From contig JAFVUV010000003.1 of the NCBI GenBank assembly GCA_017502525.1, positions 124,001 through 188,000 on the forward strand: a stretch of DNA of 64,000 nt, read 5' to 3'. Position numbers and translations under genes: made by a program. Every line of letters begins with the position of its first letter. The stretch's first letter is position 1. The notes under the pieces were generated by a model. It was given only the letters and a program-made list of their open reading frames with translations. It had not been told where the DNA came from and made no database searches. Positions 1-6,438 of the stretch are shown in pieces. The DNA comes from Clostridia bacterium. GTDB lineage: Bacteria; Bacillota; Clostridia; Christensenellales; Borkfalkiaceae.

Positions 1-1
1 A

Positions 2-130
2 ATTTGTACCCGTATGATTTTGAACTCTGGCATTAAAACTGTAATCTATAAAAACGGCTATCCTGATGAGTTTGCATTAGAACTTTTCTCTAAATCGGAC
101 GTGAAATTAATAAAATATTCAGAATTATAA
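2..130 (+). CDS. 3' end of a dCMP deaminase-like protein (partial)
   Basis: An open frame runs in from the left edge and stops with TAA; about 42 residues are visible. The piece begins with Cys-Thr-Arg-Met-Ile, then Asn-Ser-Gly-Ile, then Tyr-Lys-Asn-Gly-Tyr-Pro-Asp-Glu. This resembles the C-terminal part of dCMP/cytidine deaminases of the ComEB type, where the second zinc-ligand cysteine is followed by an R-M-I helix and a Y-x-x-x-Y-P-D strand. If correct, the enzyme converts dCMP to dUMP for thymidylate synthesis. The catalytic HAE motif lies outside the window, so the assignment rests on this short tail only. Confidence 0.55.
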   Translation: MCTRMILNSGIKTVIYKNGYPDEFALELFSKSDVKLIKYSEL

Positions 131-149
131 AAAAACTAGTGAAATACAC

Positions 150-178
150 TTGCTAAAAAATTAAAAATACGCTACAAT
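150..178 (+). promoter_or_regulatory. Sigma-A-type promoter for the tRNA-Ser region
   Basis: TTGCTA (150-155), a 17-base spacer and TACAAT (173-178). The predicted start near 185 would transcribe the tRNA-Ser 5'-end copy and then the intact tRNA-Ser, up to the terminator at 435-467. Confidence 0.6.
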
Positions 179-207
179 ATAAAAGCTGTGTGAAAAACAG
201 TTAATTG

Positions 208-243
208 TAGCGAATAAATGGAGAGCTATCGAAGGGGTTATAA
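208..243 (+). repeat. Partial upstream copy of the tRNA-Ser 5' end
   Basis: A 36-base segment matches 331-366, the leader and 5' end of tRNA-Ser, with four mismatches at an offset of 123 bases. The part from 220 starts with GGAGAGCTATCGAAG, the acceptor and D-arm sequence of the intact tRNA. After 243 the sequence diverges and I find no matching 3' acceptor strand, so it cannot fold as a complete tRNA. It lies downstream of the promoter at 150-178 and is probably transcribed. It reads as the remnant of a tandem tRNA gene or a partial duplication. Confidence 0.7.
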
Positions 244-342
244 AGTAGGCGTGTCGTGGACGCAAGTCCTACGCGTAGTGAAACGGAGTAGCAACCCGTG
301 TAACGGTTTCCTTCACAAAACAAAATTTAATAGCAAGTAAAT

Positions 343-431
343 GGAGAGCTATCGAAGTGGTCATAACGAGGCGGTCTTGAAAACCGTTTGGGTGCAAGCC
401 CACGGGGGTTCGAATCCCTCGCTCTCCGCCA
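343..431 (+). tRNA. tRNA-Ser (anticodon UGA)
   Basis: The acceptor strands GGAGAGC (343-349) and GCTCTCC (421-427) pair. The anticodon stem CGGT/ACCG closes the loop CTTGAAA, which gives anticodon TGA. A long variable arm (TGGG/CCCA) marks a class II serine tRNA. The T loop is TTCGAAT and CCA is encoded (429-431). A factor-independent terminator follows directly. Confidence 0.95.
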
Positions 432-434
432 TGG

Positions 435-467
435 AAAACCTAAACCATAATTTGGTTTAGGTTTTTT
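435..467 (+). terminator. Terminator after tRNA-Ser
   Basis: Arms AAACCTAAACC and GGTTTAGGTTT around a short loop, followed by a T run. Confidence 0.85.
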
Positions 468-495
468 ATTTGTGTAGGAAAGGGATTTGAATTAA

Positions 496-592
496 GGAGA
501 AAATTGCTTGCAATTTCCCGTTAGGGTAAACAGTAGACACCTACTGTTTATCGGATATGGTCGCACAGGCGAGAATCCCTCGCTCTCCGCCA
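496..592 (+). ncRNA. tRNA-like structured element ending in CCA
   Basis: GGAGA (496-500) can pair with TCTCC (584-588), followed by G and an encoded CCA. Inside are perfect hairpins: AAATTG/CAATTT (501-516), CCC/GGG (517-526), TAAACAGTAG/CTACTGTTTA (527-550) and GCGAG/CTCGC (569-583). Its last 20 bases (573-592) are identical to the 3' end of tRNA-Ser (412-431), and it has its own terminator (598-630). The arms do not match a canonical cloverleaf: there is no proper anticodon loop and the T-loop consensus is broken. It may be a rearranged tRNA pseudogene, a tRNA-like RNA or an attachment-site remnant. I see no convincing promoter directly before it. Confidence 0.45.
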
Positions 593-597
593 ATTGA

Positions 598-630
598 AGT
601 TTAACCCCAACTTGTGGGTTGGACTTTTTT
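598..630 (+). terminator. Terminator after the tRNA-like element
   Basis: Imperfect arms AGTttAACCC and GGGTTggACT followed by a T run; it stops transcription before the proC promoter. Confidence 0.75.
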
Positions 631-689
631 GTTCGTTTGGATAATTTTTATATTTAAAATATAAATTAAGTGAAATTTGGGTAGTTCTA

Positions 690-718
690 TTGATTTTTTT
701 GTGTAAAAAGTCTATAAT
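690..718 (+). promoter_or_regulatory. Promoter for proC-rnhA
   Basis: TTGATT (690-695), a 17-base spacer and TATAAT (713-718), about 38 bases before the proC start, with GAGG at 747-750 as ribosome-binding site. Confidence 0.7.
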
Positions 719-756
719 ATATTTGTAAAAATACTTTAAATTAAATCGAGGCAATA

Positions 757-1563
757 ATGAATAAAAAATACAAATTGGGCGTGATAGGGGCTGGATTTAT
801 GGCAACTGCTATAATTAGCGGTGTGATAAGTTCTAACGTGCTAGATGCTAATGAAATTGTAGTTAGCGACCTAAACGCTGAAGCACTTGAAAAGTTGGCA
901 AAAAAGGGTGTTTGTACTACTCAAGATAATTTTGAACTTGTAAATAGTTCAGAATTCGTTTTGTTTGCTGTTAAACCGCAAAGTTTAAACGCAGTTCTTG
1001 ATGCTATTAAAACGGCTAAGTGTGAAAAATTTATTTCAATAATGGCGGGAGTAAAAAAAGATAAAATTAAGTCTGTTTTTGGGGATTCTTGCGTTGCTCG
1101 TTGTATGCCTAACACCCCTTGTGCTATTGGTTGTGGGGCAATTGGAATTGATTGCACCGACTTTAAAGATGAAAAAGATATTATATTTGTTGAAAATTTA
1201 TTCAAGTCTATTGCTGAAGTTGTGTTTTTGCCAGAAGAAAAGATGAATGCTGTTACGGGAATTAGCGGAAGTTCGCCCGCATATTTCTATCTATTCCTTA
1301 AGGGGATAATAGAAGCTGGAGTGAAATACGGCATTGAATTTGAAGATGCTAGAAAACTTGCGACGGCGACAATGATTGGCGCAGGTAAAATGGTGCTAAA
1401 TAATCCAGACAAAACTCTTGATGAATTAATTAATGCTGTTTGTAGTAAAGGTGGGACAACTATTGAAGCTATAAAAACTTATGAAGAATTAGATTTGTCA
1501 TCAATTACCGATAAAGCTATTAGTGCTTGTATAAAAAGGGCATCGGAGTTGGAAAAATTATAA
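757..1563 (+). CDS. proC: Pyrroline-5-carboxylate reductase
   Basis: Last step of proline synthesis: NAD(P)H reduction of 1-pyrroline-5-carboxylate to proline, in the cytosol. The 268-residue length is usual for the family. An N-terminal Rossmann fold carries GAGFMA (residues 11-16). The FAVKPQ stretch near 70 and the family signature ending SGSSPAYFY (about 170-178) in the helical dimerisation domain are clear. A GAGG ribosome-binding site sits 6 bases before the ATG. The stop codon overlaps the ATG of rnhA (TAATG), so the two are probably co-transcribed and translationally coupled. Confidence 0.95.
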   Translation: MNKKYKLGVIGAGFMATAIISGVISSNVLDANEIVVSDLNAEALEKLAKKGVCTTQDNFELVNSSEFVLFAVKPQSLNAVLDAIKTAKCEKFISIMAGVKKDKIKSVFGDSCVARCMPNTPCAIGCGAIGIDCTDFKDEKDIIFVENLFKSIAEVVFLPEEKMNAVTGISGSSPAYFYLFLKGIIEAGVKYGIEFEDARKLATATMIGAGKMVLNNPDKTLDELINAVCSKGGTTIEAIKTYEELDLSSITDKAISACIKRASELEKL

Positions 1564-2003
1564 TGAAAAAAGTTGAAATATATACCGACGGTGCGTGTAG
1601 TGGTAACCCTGGTAACGGTGGATACTGTGCGATACTAATATATAACGGTGTGGAAAAGGTTATAAGTGGTTCAGAATTAAACACCACCAACAACAAAATG
1701 GAGCTTAAAGGTGCAATAGAAGGGTTAAAAGCCTTAAAAGAGCCGTGTGAAGTAGATTTATATAGTGATTCACAATATCTTACGGACGCATTTAATCAAG
1801 GCTGGTTAACGTCTTGGCAACTTAACGGCTGGCGAAACGCGTCTAAAAAGGAAGTCAAAAACGTTGAATTGTGGCAAGAACTTATAGAATTGACCAAAAA
1901 GCATAAGGTTAATTTTATAAAAGTTAAGGGACACGCTGATAACGAATATAATAATCGTTGTGACAAAATAGCTGTAAATGAATATAAAAAACTAATTAAT
2001 TAA
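1563..2003 (+). CDS. rnhA: Ribonuclease HI
   Basis: Cleaves the RNA strand of RNA-DNA hybrids at R-loops, primers and misincorporated ribonucleotides. The start is the ATG overlapping the proC stop codon, giving 146 residues, which begins exactly at the first beta-strand (MKKVEIYTDGACSGNPG). The four metal-binding acidic residues are recognisable: the Asp of YTDGA, the Glu of KMELKG, the Asp of YSDSQYL and the Asp of NRCDKIA. A longer version from 1527 would only add residues read inside proC in another frame. Bacterial RNase HI without an N-terminal hybrid-binding domain. Confidence 0.93.
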   Translation: MKKVEIYTDGACSGNPGNGGYCAILIYNGVEKVISGSELNTTNNKMELKGAIEGLKALKEPCEVDLYSDSQYLTDAFNQGWLTSWQLNGWRNASKKEVKNVELWQELIELTKKHKVNFIKVKGHADNEYNNRCDKIAVNEYKKLIN

Positions 2004-2046
2004 AAATTATTGGCTTAACTTTTTTAACTGCAAAATATAATGTAGT

Positions 2047-2940
2047 ATGAAAAGTAACAAGTTTTTAATTACCTTGCGCACAATATTATCTACCGTATTA
2101 GTAGTAATGATTGGTTGTACTGGAGTTGTTTTTGCTGTTTTATATATTGACACTTTTAAATTTGATTCTAAAGAAGCTGTGACGGCAATTTCTGTAGGAC
2201 TTATTAGTGTTTTGTGCGTGATGACGGTAACCTTTTATAATAATAAAAAAAATTTTATTTATAAACTTTTTTTTGTTATTGTTTCACTTTTGTCTATAAC
2301 TTTAATTTCTTTGTATTTTTTAAAAATTAGCGGTTTTTTACAAAAATTTGATTCTGTGCAAAAATTTAGGAATTATATTCAATCTTTTGGTGGCTTTGCG
2401 ATTATAATTTTTATTTTAATACAGTTTCTGCAAGTTGTTATACTGCCAATACCATCTTTTATAACGGTTGGTGCAGGTGTTTTACTTTTTGGCGTTTTTT
2501 GGGGCGCTATATATAGTTGTATAGGAATTATATCGGGTTCACTCGTGGCGTTTTACGTCGGACGAAATTTAGGCGTTAAAGTTGCTGTGTGGTTAATAGG
2601 TGAATCGAACTTGAATAAAGGACTATCTTTAATAAAGGGTAAAGATAAAATCGCATTGACTTTTATGTTTTTATTCCCGTTTTTTCCGGATGATTTGTTA
2701 TGCTTTGTTGCGGGGATAACTTCGATAAGTTCCAAATTTTTTATTTCAATGATTTTCGTTACAAGGATTATTTCCGTGTTCGCTTCTTCTTATTCGGTAA
2801 ATAATAGTTTGATACCGTATAATACTTGGTGGGGAATAATTTTATGGGTAGTATTTTTTATTATTACAGTATTATTATCTGTTTTGATATCTAAAAAAGG
2901 CAATAAAATTGAAAATCTTTTTAACAAGCTTAAAACATAA
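2047..2940 (+). CDS. TVP38/TMEM64 (SNARE-associated) family membrane protein
   Basis: An integral membrane protein of 297 residues with about six or seven hydrophobic segments. The central part (roughly residues 115-180: QFLQVVILPIPSF, then GAGVLLFGVFWGAI, then GSLVAFYVGRNLG) is the signature of the DedA/TVP38/TMEM64 superfamily, which includes lipid scramblases and flippases; the substrate cannot be told from sequence. The two N-terminal segments before this core vary within the family. There is no Shine-Dalgarno sequence, and TATAAT (2036-2041) ends 5 bases before the ATG, so translation may be leaderless, although no good -35 box is visible. It lies between rnhA and surE on the same strand. 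Confidence 0.8.
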   Translation: MKSNKFLITLRTILSTVLVVMIGCTGVVFAVLYIDTFKFDSKEAVTAISVGLISVLCVMTVTFYNNKKNFIYKLFFVIVSLLSITLISLYFLKISGFLQKFDSVQKFRNYIQSFGGFAIIIFILIQFLQVVILPIPSFITVGAGVLLFGVFWGAIYSCIGIISGSLVAFYVGRNLGVKVAVWLIGESNLNKGLSLIKGKDKIALTFMFLFPFFPDDLLCFVAGITSISSKFFISMIFVTRIISVFASSYSVNNSLIPYNTWWGIILWVVFFIITVLLSVLISKKGNKIENLFNKLKT

Positions 2941-2985
2941 TAAAATACAGTAGTTTTTATATGATATTATGTCAGACAAAACAAT

Positions 2986-3726
2986 ATGAAAATTCTAATT
3001 TCTAACGATGATGGTATCAATAGTAAAGGGCTGATTGCAATAGCCGATAAATTGTCTAAGAACAACGAAGTATTAGTAGTTGCTCCTGATGGAAACAGGT
3101 CCGCAATTTCGCACTCGTTGACTATTGGCCGTCCAATAAAAATAAATAAAGTACATATAAGCGATAATTTTACAAGTTACGCGATTTCTGGAACTCCCGC
3201 CGATTGTGTTAAAATGGCCAATATTCTTATGCCGGACTTTAAGGCTGATATCGTGGTTGCGGGAATTAATAAAGGGCATAATATTGGCTCTGATATTTTA
3301 TATTCTGGAACAGTTGCTATTGCTTGTGAGGCGTCGTTTTTTAATAATATTTCTTTTGCGTTTTCGGCTTATAGCTTAGGAGAGAGTGATTTTTCGCTTT
3401 ATGCTGATTACGTTGAAAAAATCATTAGTAAATTATTACCTATTTCAAGCGTTGGTTGTGTTTGGAATATTAATTTCCCTGACGTGGATAAAAAGATTTT
3501 AGGAGTTAAATTTGCACCGCTCGGAAAACATTTGTATTCAGACCGTTACGTTAAAACGTTAAACGGTGAGTATTTGCTTGAAGGTGAAATAATTAACAAT
3601 GATGAAAATTCTAAAGATTGTGACGTTGAATTAATAAAAATGGGATATATTACTGTAACTCCGTTATTATTCAACAAAACTGACTATAACAAATTATCTG
3701 AACTAAACAGTGATATTTTTAAGTAA
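2986..3726 (+). CDS. surE: 5'/3'-nucleotidase SurE
   Basis: A metal-dependent nucleoside monophosphate phosphatase of stationary-phase and stress metabolism. The 246 residues open with ILISNDDGINSKG, the metal-binding Asp-Asp motif of SurE, followed by VVAPDGNRSAISHSLT and then AISGTPADCVK, all family hallmarks. GINKGHNIG with SGTVAIACEA completes the active site. The family is usually 245-260 residues, so it is full length. A TATGAT box at 2960-2965 could be its own -10 element, since no Shine-Dalgarno sequence is clear before the ATG. Confidence 0.94.
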   Translation: MKILISNDDGINSKGLIAIADKLSKNNEVLVVAPDGNRSAISHSLTIGRPIKINKVHISDNFTSYAISGTPADCVKMANILMPDFKADIVVAGINKGHNIGSDILYSGTVAIACEASFFNNISFAFSAYSLGESDFSLYADYVEKIISKLLPISSVGCVWNINFPDVDKKILGVKFAPLGKHLYSDRYVKTLNGEYLLEGEIINNDENSKDCDVELIKMGYITVTPLLFNKTDYNKLSELNSDIFK

Positions 3727-3732
3727 GTACTT

Positions 3733-3780
3733 ATAACTTATATTTGTTTAATTGTATTTATAGTTTTACTTATAAGTTAT
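3733..3780. repeat. 10-bp inverted repeat between surE and the flavoprotein gene
   Basis: ATAACTTATA (3733-3742) and its complement TATAAGTTAT (3771-3780) lie 28 bases apart. The right arm touches the -35 box at 3780-3785, so it could be an operator. There is no T run typical of a terminator. Confidence 0.35.
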
Positions 3781-3808
3781 TGATTTATTTTAAATAAAAT
3801 GTTAATAT
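3780..3808 (+). promoter_or_regulatory. Promoter for the flavoprotein gene
   Basis: TTGATT (3780-3785), a 17-base spacer and TAATAT (3803-3808). An AGGTG ribosome-binding site precedes the ATG at 3836. Confidence 0.5.
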
Positions 3809-3835
3809 GTCTAGTAGTATAAGAATTTAGGTGCT

Positions 3836-5059
3836 ATGATGCAAAAAATTGTAATTGTCGGTGGTGGTGCGGCTGGTATGATAGCAGCCTTTTCCGCGGC
3901 GAATAACGGTAAATCCGTTACCTTAATAGAAAAAAATGAAAAATTAGGAAAGAAGTTATATATAACAGGCAAAGGTAGATGTAACGTTACCGCTAACGTT
4001 AACGTTCCTGACTTTATGTTAAACGTCGTTTCTAATCCTAAATTCGTTTATAGTGCAATAAATAATTTTACACCGCAAGATATGATGAGTTTGCTTGAAA
4101 ATCACGGTCTAAAGTTAAAAACCGAACGAGGCAACCGTGTTTTTCCCGAAAGTGATAAATCAAGTGACGTTAATAAAACGCTAGAAAAAGCTTTGATTAA
4201 TAGTGGTGTTGACATTATATTGAATACAAAAGTTTTAAAAATCTTAGTTGAAGATAATGTTGTTAAAGGTGTTTTGACAAACAATGGTGAAATTCCATGT
4301 GACACAGTAATCGTTTGCACGGGTGGTGTTTCTTATCAAACAACGGGGAGCGATGGGGATGGGCTTAAATGGGCTGAAACATTTGGGCACGAGATAATCC
4401 CTGTTAAACCTTCTTTGGTGGGAATAGAGCTTAAAGGTCAAGATTTTATTGAAGCGCAGGGTTTATCATTAAAAAACGTTTCGTTAACGGCAAAATTTGA
4501 AGATAAAACTGTTTTTACGGAATTTGGTGAAATGTTGTTTACTCATTTTGGCGTTTCTGGTCCAATCGTCTTATCTTGTTCGGCTAAAATTAATAGGTTA
4601 GATTTAAATAAAATTAAACTTGTAATAGACTTAAAACCCGCGCTAGATTTTGATACTTTAGATAAAAGGTTGTTGCGTGAGTTTAAGGAAAACAACACAA
4701 AAATAATTTCAAACGTAATGCGTAGTTTATTGCCAAAAGCATTAATTGAAATCGTTTTATATCGAGCAGGCGTTCCTTTAGATAAAAATTGTAGCGAAAT
4801 TAGTGCGTTGGAGCGTCAATCGATAATTAAAACCTTAAAATATTTTGAATTTTGCGTTAAAAAATTGCGTCCTATCGACGAGGCTATCGTAACTGCAGGC
4901 GGAATAAACGTTAAACAAATTAACCCAAAAACTATGGAAAGTAAACTTATTAAAAATTTGCATTTCGCGGGCGAAGTTTTAGATATTGACGCTTTTACGG
5001 GCGGATTCAACTTGCAACTTGCGTTTGCAACAGGCTACGCCGCAGGAAAAAATTGTTAA
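3836..5059 (+). CDS. NAD(P)/FAD-dependent oxidoreductase, HI0933/YhiN (BaiN-like) family
   Basis: A cytosolic flavoprotein of 407 residues. The N-terminus holds the dinucleotide-binding motif GGGAAGMIAAF (about residues 8-18), followed by the family marker GKGRCNVT (about 45-52). The C-terminus has FAGEVLDIDAFTGGFNLQ and FATGYAAG, the second FAD contact of HI0933-like proteins. The physiological reaction is not established for most members; one clostridial homologue, BaiN, was reported to act in bile-acid dehydroxylation, but this cannot be inferred here. In many Clostridia this gene lies just upstream of cmk, as it does here. The ATG at 3839 is an equally possible start. Confidence 0.85.
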   Translation: MMQKIVIVGGGAAGMIAAFSAANNGKSVTLIEKNEKLGKKLYITGKGRCNVTANVNVPDFMLNVVSNPKFVYSAINNFTPQDMMSLLENHGLKLKTERGNRVFPESDKSSDVNKTLEKALINSGVDIILNTKVLKILVEDNVVKGVLTNNGEIPCDTVIVCTGGVSYQTTGSDGDGLKWAETFGHEIIPVKPSLVGIELKGQDFIEAQGLSLKNVSLTAKFEDKTVFTEFGEMLFTHFGVSGPIVLSCSAKINRLDLNKIKLVIDLKPALDFDTLDKRLLREFKENNTKIISNVMRSLLPKALIEIVLYRAGVPLDKNCSEISALERQSIIKTLKYFEFCVKKLRPIDEAIVTAGGINVKQINPKTMESKLIKNLHFAGEVLDIDAFTGGFNLQLAFATGYAAGKNC

Positions 5060-5140
5060 TGCTATTATTTTAATATCGTTACCAACTGAGTTTTACTATA
5101 TAATCACAATCTATATAAACAAGTTTGAAGGAGTACTTTT

Positions 5141-5806
5141 ATGGATAAAATTATTCGTATCGCACTTGACGGCCCGTCTGGGAGTGGTAAAAGCACCGTT
5201 GCCAAAAAGTTGTCGTCTAAATTAAATATTTTATATCTCGATACAGGGGCTATGTACAGAGCAACTGCATTAAAAGCGTTGAGTCTTAATATTGATACTT
5301 TTGATGAAGAAGGTGTAAAAACATTCATATATGATATAAATTTAGAAATTGAATATATTGATGGAACGCAACATACTTATTTGGATGGTGAAGACGTTTC
5401 AGAAAGAATTAGAGAACCACACGTTTCAATGGCGGCTTCTAATATTTCAAGTTTAAAATGCGTTAGATTAAAAATGGTTGAAATGCAAAGGGAAATAGCA
5501 TCCAAAATGTCTTGTGTTTTAGATGGAAGAGATATTGGGTCTTACGTTTTACCAAATGCTGATTATAAATTTTATATTACCGCAAGCGTAGACGTGCGCG
5601 CGGATAGAAGATTTAAAGAATTAACCCTTAAAGGGCATAAGGTTAATTTTGAAGAACTTAAACAAGAAATCGAACAACGAGATTACAATGATAGAACAAG
5701 GGAATTTTCTCCGCTCGTAAAAGCGCAAGACGCTATAGAAATTGATACTTCATTTATGAACATTGAACAAGTTCTTGGAAAAGTTTTGTCTATTATTGAA
5801 AAATAA
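5141..5806 (+). CDS. cmk: Cytidylate kinase
   Basis: Phosphorylates CMP and dCMP to the diphosphates with ATP. The 221-residue length is typical. The P-loop is GPSGSGKSTVAKK near the N-terminus, followed by LDTGAMYRA, the LDGRDIGSYVLP stretch and the REFSPLVKAQDAIEIDTS C-terminal signature. GAAGGAG lies 8 bases before the ATG. It is followed at 8 bases by plsC, and the cmk-plsC-ispH/S1 order is a conserved clostridial cluster. Confidence 0.95.
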   Translation: MDKIIRIALDGPSGSGKSTVAKKLSSKLNILYLDTGAMYRATALKALSLNIDTFDEEGVKTFIYDINLEIEYIDGTQHTYLDGEDVSERIREPHVSMAASNISSLKCVRLKMVEMQREIASKMSCVLDGRDIGSYVLPNADYKFYITASVDVRADRRFKELTLKGHKVNFEELKQEIEQRDYNDRTREFSPLVKAQDAIEIDTSFMNIEQVLGKVLSIIEK

Positions 5807-5814
5807 GGTTTTAT

Positions 5815-6438
5815 ATGAATTTTTTGCAAAAAATACCACTTTTTATTTTTAATTTATTGTATCCGTCTAAGATTTACGGGAAAGAAAATATTCCTGATGG
5901 AAGCGCTGTGTTTGTGTGTAATCATTATTCAGCGCTTGATTGTGGGTTCATTGCAAAAGCATATAATAAAGATGTATATTTTTTAGCGAAAAAGGAGCTT
6001 TTTCAAAAAAAATTAATTGCTAAACTTATTAAGTCGTACGGTGGAATACCTATAAATAGAGAAAATCCGGATATTAAATCTTTGTTTTTGGCAGTTAAAG
6101 TCTTAAAAGACGGGCATAAACTTACTATTTTTCCAGAAGGTACTAGAAATAAAACTGGCACAAACAAGTTGCTACCTATAAAAGGCGGAACAGTTGTTTT
6201 TGCGGTTAAAGCAAAATGTCCAATACTTCCAATAATGATGTCCGGGAAAACACGTATATTTAAAAAAATACGCATTATTATTGGTAAGCCTTTTACCCTA
6301 GAAGAGTTTTACGACAAAAAGCTTACGCCTGAATTAATTGATAAAATGGGGCAAATCGTTTACGATAAAATGTTTGAGCAACAAGTTTTGCTTGAAGATA
6401 TTATAAGTAATAAAAAACATAAACGAAAAAAACAATGA
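5815..6438 (+). CDS. plsC: 1-acyl-sn-glycerol-3-phosphate acyltransferase
   Basis: Acylates lysophosphatidic acid to phosphatidic acid on the inner membrane face. The catalytic H-x4-D motif is CNHYSALDCGF (about residues 42-52), and the glycerol-phosphate-binding FPEGTR motif comes later, followed by KGG and PILPI. The 207-residue length is usual. The hydrophobic N-terminus (FLQKIPLFIFNLLYP) is a probable membrane anchor. The stop overlaps the ATG of the ispH-S1 gene by 4 bases (ATGA), so the two are coupled. Confidence 0.92.
   Translation: MNFLQKIPLFIFNLLYPSKIYGKENIPDGSAVFVCNHYSALDCGFIAKAYNKDVYFLAKKELFQKKLIAKLIKSYGGIPINRENPDIKSLFLAVKVLKDGHKLTIFPEGTRNKTGTNKLLPIKGGTVVFAVKAKCPILPIMMSGKTRIFKKIRIIIGKPFTLEEFYDKKLTPELIDKMGQIVYDKMFEQQVLLEDIISNKKHKRKKQ

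Noticed and set aside
548-754. Open frame of 68 codons on the minus strand
   Set aside because: It covers the tRNA-like element, its terminator and the proC promoter, and shows no protein family features or ribosome-binding site.
5077-5104. Promoter before cmk (TATAAT at 5099-5104)
   Set aside because: The -10 box is good, but no -35 box with acceptable spacing is present, so it was not listed as a feature.
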